Source: Cryptomeria japonica
Lineage: Eukaryota; Streptophyta; Pinopsida; Cupressales; Cupressaceae
DNA: 64,000 nucleotides
Assembly (NCBI RefSeq): GCF_030272615.1
Contig: NC_081413.1
Location: 19,848,285 to 19,912,284, forward strand
Reading direction: 5' to 3'
Below are positions 61,416 through 64,000 of this stretch, one piece after another. The notes beneath the pieces are model-generated. The model had not been told where the DNA came from and did not search any database. It worked only from the letters and a program-made list of their open reading frames with translations. Numbering within the stretch: the stretch's first letter is position 1; every line of letters starts with the position of its first letter. Made by a program: the position numbers and the translations under genes.

Positions 61416-63546
61416 ATGGTTGAAACCCATTCCCAAAAATCTAGGAGAGAAACTAAAGAGGCTCAAGAGTCTGCAAACATGAGTTCCTATAAGTTTGACA
61501 ATGATATCTTTTTTAATTATGATCATACTACATTACCTGACATGGATGCCTATAGAAACATTCCAAATGTTGAGCACATGGACACTACAAACAACAACGA
61601 TATACACAATGACAATATGGACAACATTTCAATACATTCAGCAGAAGTGGAAGACTCCATTATGGATCCCCATTTTAATAGATTGGTTGAGGAAATAATG
61701 AGAAGGGATAGACAATATTTCTTACAAGTGATGGTACAAAGTGGAGCCAAGATCCCTCATGATTTTGACATGTCTCAAATAATGGAAAATTGACCTTCCA
61801 ACAACCTCACCTCAACATGGATCAAAGGAGGCCTAATAGTGGAGGCAATAGAGGACCACATATGGTGCCTGAGTCACCATCATCTTTGTTTCAAAAACCT
61901 GAGGTCCCATACACACATGGTCAAACATATGATACTCACCTTCGCAGACCATTATGGAAATCTTGTGCAAAAAAATATGCTCAATCACATACCAATGCTA
62001 AGGATCAACCACCAAAGCAATTGGATATTCAAAGGCATGCTTAAAATTTGGACACAAGGAAACCCCGAGTCAAATTTGGGGGCAACACACTAGAACAAAC
62101 TCATGACATTCCTATAGAGTATGGTATACAAGGACAAAGAAGATATTTCATTCCTCATCATGACTCTATACCAAGTGGTCCATATATGCAACATCATTAT
62201 AGACCACCTCCATATGAACATGTGTATGATTGATACCATCCATATATGCAACATGCTCCTCCACCCGGTGGTTTAGGCATGGGGTATGGTCCAAGAAGTC
62301 GATCTCCACCTAAGAACAATTTGGAGTAGCAAATCAAGGACTTACAAAAGAAAATGGAGGGCATAAATACACTGAAGCCAACTTATACAATGAGAGACAT
62401 ATGTCCTTATCCATTTGACAAAAGCATTCCAATGCCTCTATTTTCTACACACTTTGTGACACCTAAGTTTGATAAGTATAGAGGAAAAAGGAATCCTAAG
62501 GCACACATAAGACAGTTTTTCACAGCTTGCATTGAGGTAGTGGCAGAAGAGACATATTTGATGATATTATTCCCACAAAGCTTAGGTGATCAAGCTATGG
62601 AATGGTTCTCCCAACTCCCACCTGGAATTAAGTCATGGGGTGACTTAGCTAAGGAATTTATCCAACATTTATCATACAACATAGAGATAGACATATCAGT
62701 CACTACTTTATGCAACACCAAGCAAAAGGATGAGAATCTTTTTCATCATTTTTACAAAGATGGAGGAATCTAGCCAGCAGATGCTCTTGTGAAATTCCAC
62801 AAAAACAAATGGTAGAGATGTTCACCCAAAATGTTAACAAAGACATTGGTTATGACTTGAGAAAATCTTGTTTGTCCACCTTCAAAGACGTCATTGAAAA
62901 AGGCTTAGCAATAGAGAAGGTCCTAATTGAACAAGGAGTCATTAAGATATTCAAGGAAAACAAAAAGGACTTTAAAGGAAAAGATAAGCCAAGATTTTGG
63001 AACAAAAACAAGAACATAGTCAATGATGGTGTTGTGGATGCCAATACAGTGTGACCCAAAATCATTTTTTCTGGATCAAGCTCTACAAACAATCAAGTGA
63101 ATACTCAAATAACTTCCAAATCATGGAGGAAGTACACCCCATTGGGAGAACTACTTGAGTCAGTTTTCAAGAAGCTAGTGGCAAACAAGATAATCACAAT
63201 TCTAGATTTTCCTCCATATGAGCCAAAGGTCAAACCAAATTGGTGGAATGATGATGAATACTATGAATTTCATAAGAGAAAAGGTCATAAAACAAGAAAT
63301 TTTCATCGACTGAAGAACATCATACAAGATCTCATTGATAGAGTTGACATTAGATTGAAGGACATTCATCCAACCAAGAACATGAAATGTTTAAAGAACC
63401 ATTCCCAAAACATGACAAGGGAAAAGCTAAAGCCACAGATGACTAAACCAACTATACCAAAACATCTTATAGCTATGATTCAACTGTCAATCATATTTCA
63501 ATGGACAATTATATCTCTACCATTATCACAAGGACAAAACACCTAA
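61416..63546 (+). pseudogene. Gag of the Tat/Ogre-like element, frameshifted
   Basis: It begins M-V-E-T-H-S-Q-K-S-R-R and is open to about 61793. It then continues in another frame (61790-62773) broken by TAA, TGA and TAG, and in a third (62809-63546). The retrotransposon gag domain is clear at 62400-62960: P-K-F-D-K-Y-R-G-K-R-N-P, I-R-Q-F-F-T-A-C, A-M-E-W-F-S-Q-L-P-P, C-E-I-P-Q-K-Q-M-V-E-M-F. Towards the end is W-W-N-D-D-E-Y-Y-E-F-H-K-R-K-G-H-K-T, where relatives have a C-x2-H-x3-G-H-x-T-x2-C zinc-binding motif; here both Cys are replaced. Gag would form the particle in the cytoplasm. Confidence 0.8.
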
Positions 63547-64000
63547 GAATTATACCCAAAGACCCAAGATTGTCCTAAAAGGCATTGGATCTTCTTTCGA
63601 ACCTACCTCTGAATGTAATGTTATAAGTCGTCGAGGTAAATTCACTTTGCAAGGTGCTCCAAATAAAAACACCGCTTCCTCATCGACCAAGCCTAAGTAT
63701 GACCTTTTAGAACAGTTAGGGAAGACACCCACGCTCATCTCCATCCTTGATCTCTTACGCATATCCCCCACACATAAAGCTATTCTTGACAAAATCTTGA
63801 GAGATACTTCTGTCCCCACTGATCTGAACGTGGACCAGTTTCAAGCCATGGTGGGATACCTTTCCATTCTACACTCCCTTACATTCAGAGAAGTCAATGA
63901 CACCTCTGTAAGTTAGCCACATAACGCATCTTTACACATTGAAGCCTTCCTACACAAACATCAAATAAAATGAGTCCTGATAGATGGAGGAGCAGGTCTA
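63547..64000 (+). pseudogene. Protease region, continues past window edge
   Basis: After a frameshift, 63647-63916 encodes Y-D-L-L-E-Q-L-G-K-T-P and V-D-Q-F-Q-A-M-V-G, the segment that precedes the aspartic protease in this lineage. The frame carries a TAG (63914-63916) and a TGA (about 63971), then reads V-L-I-D-G-G-A-G-L to the last base: the protease active site in its D-G-G-A form. Confidence 0.75.

Larger units (their letters stand above)
58089..64000 (+). mobile_element. Ty3/gypsy element, Tat/Ogre-like, 3' end outside window
   Basis: LTR, primer-binding site, a leader of about 2.5 kb, degenerate gag and the start of a protease are in order on the plus strand. The very long leader and the wording of the gag-protease region point to the Tat/Ogre branch; this is judged from memory of the family. 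Several frameshifts and stops show it is inactive. Confidence 0.8.

Overview
The window looks like intergenic DNA from a very large, repeat-swollen plant genome, most likely a gymnosperm. The reasons are nested LTR retrotransposons of several lineages, AT-rich non-coding filler, decayed reading frames, kilobase-scale satellites and no intact ordinary host gene. The gymnosperm assignment is inference; nothing here fixes a species. All family names rest on motifs read by eye.

Layout. 1-2468: 3' end of a LINE (RNase H domain, long AT-rich tail region, oligo-A). 2467-3463: 5'-truncated LTR whose sister lies inverted at 36088-37123. 4659-9389: decayed Ty1/copia element on the minus strand. 9851-15860: nearly intact Ty1/copia element (Tork/Tnt1-like) with 893-bp LTRs, a TTAAG target duplication and one internal stop codon. 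17867-18809: head of a Ty3/gypsy element (minus). 19156-20055: GC-rich hairpin repeats next to long AT microsatellites. 23118-26010: decayed transposase-like gene (minus), followed by a GA tract and a 3.3-kb satellite built on a 20-bp unit in both orientations (26835-30115). 30198-36086: 3' part of a Sirevirus-like copia element (minus) with a 1,124-codon frame broken only by stop codons. 36088-39915: 3' LTR of another element with a spliced plant-mobile-domain gene antisense to it. 40008-40645: an open, unrecognised exon. 41892-48130: several tandem repeats and a decayed six-exon gene (44813-46004).

48439-49022 holds the C-terminal exons of a second copy of the 23-kb transposase-like gene, again followed on its 5' side by the same 20-bp satellite (49075-52475) and a GA-rich tract. 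55163-57861: a complete short LTR element with ~1.17-kb LTRs around only 357 bp of interior. 58089-64000: a Ty3/gypsy element of the Tat/Ogre type (LTR, primer site, long leader with 303-bp repeats, gag, start of protease) running off the right edge.

Two themes tie the window together. First, the broken frames are closed mostly by C-to-T changes at glutamine or arginine codons (CAG to TAG, CGA to TGA), often with no frameshift over kilobases, as expected from deamination of methylated cytosines. Second, the transposase-like gene and the inverted 20-bp satellite occur together at two separate loci, which is the best candidate here for an undescribed mobile system.
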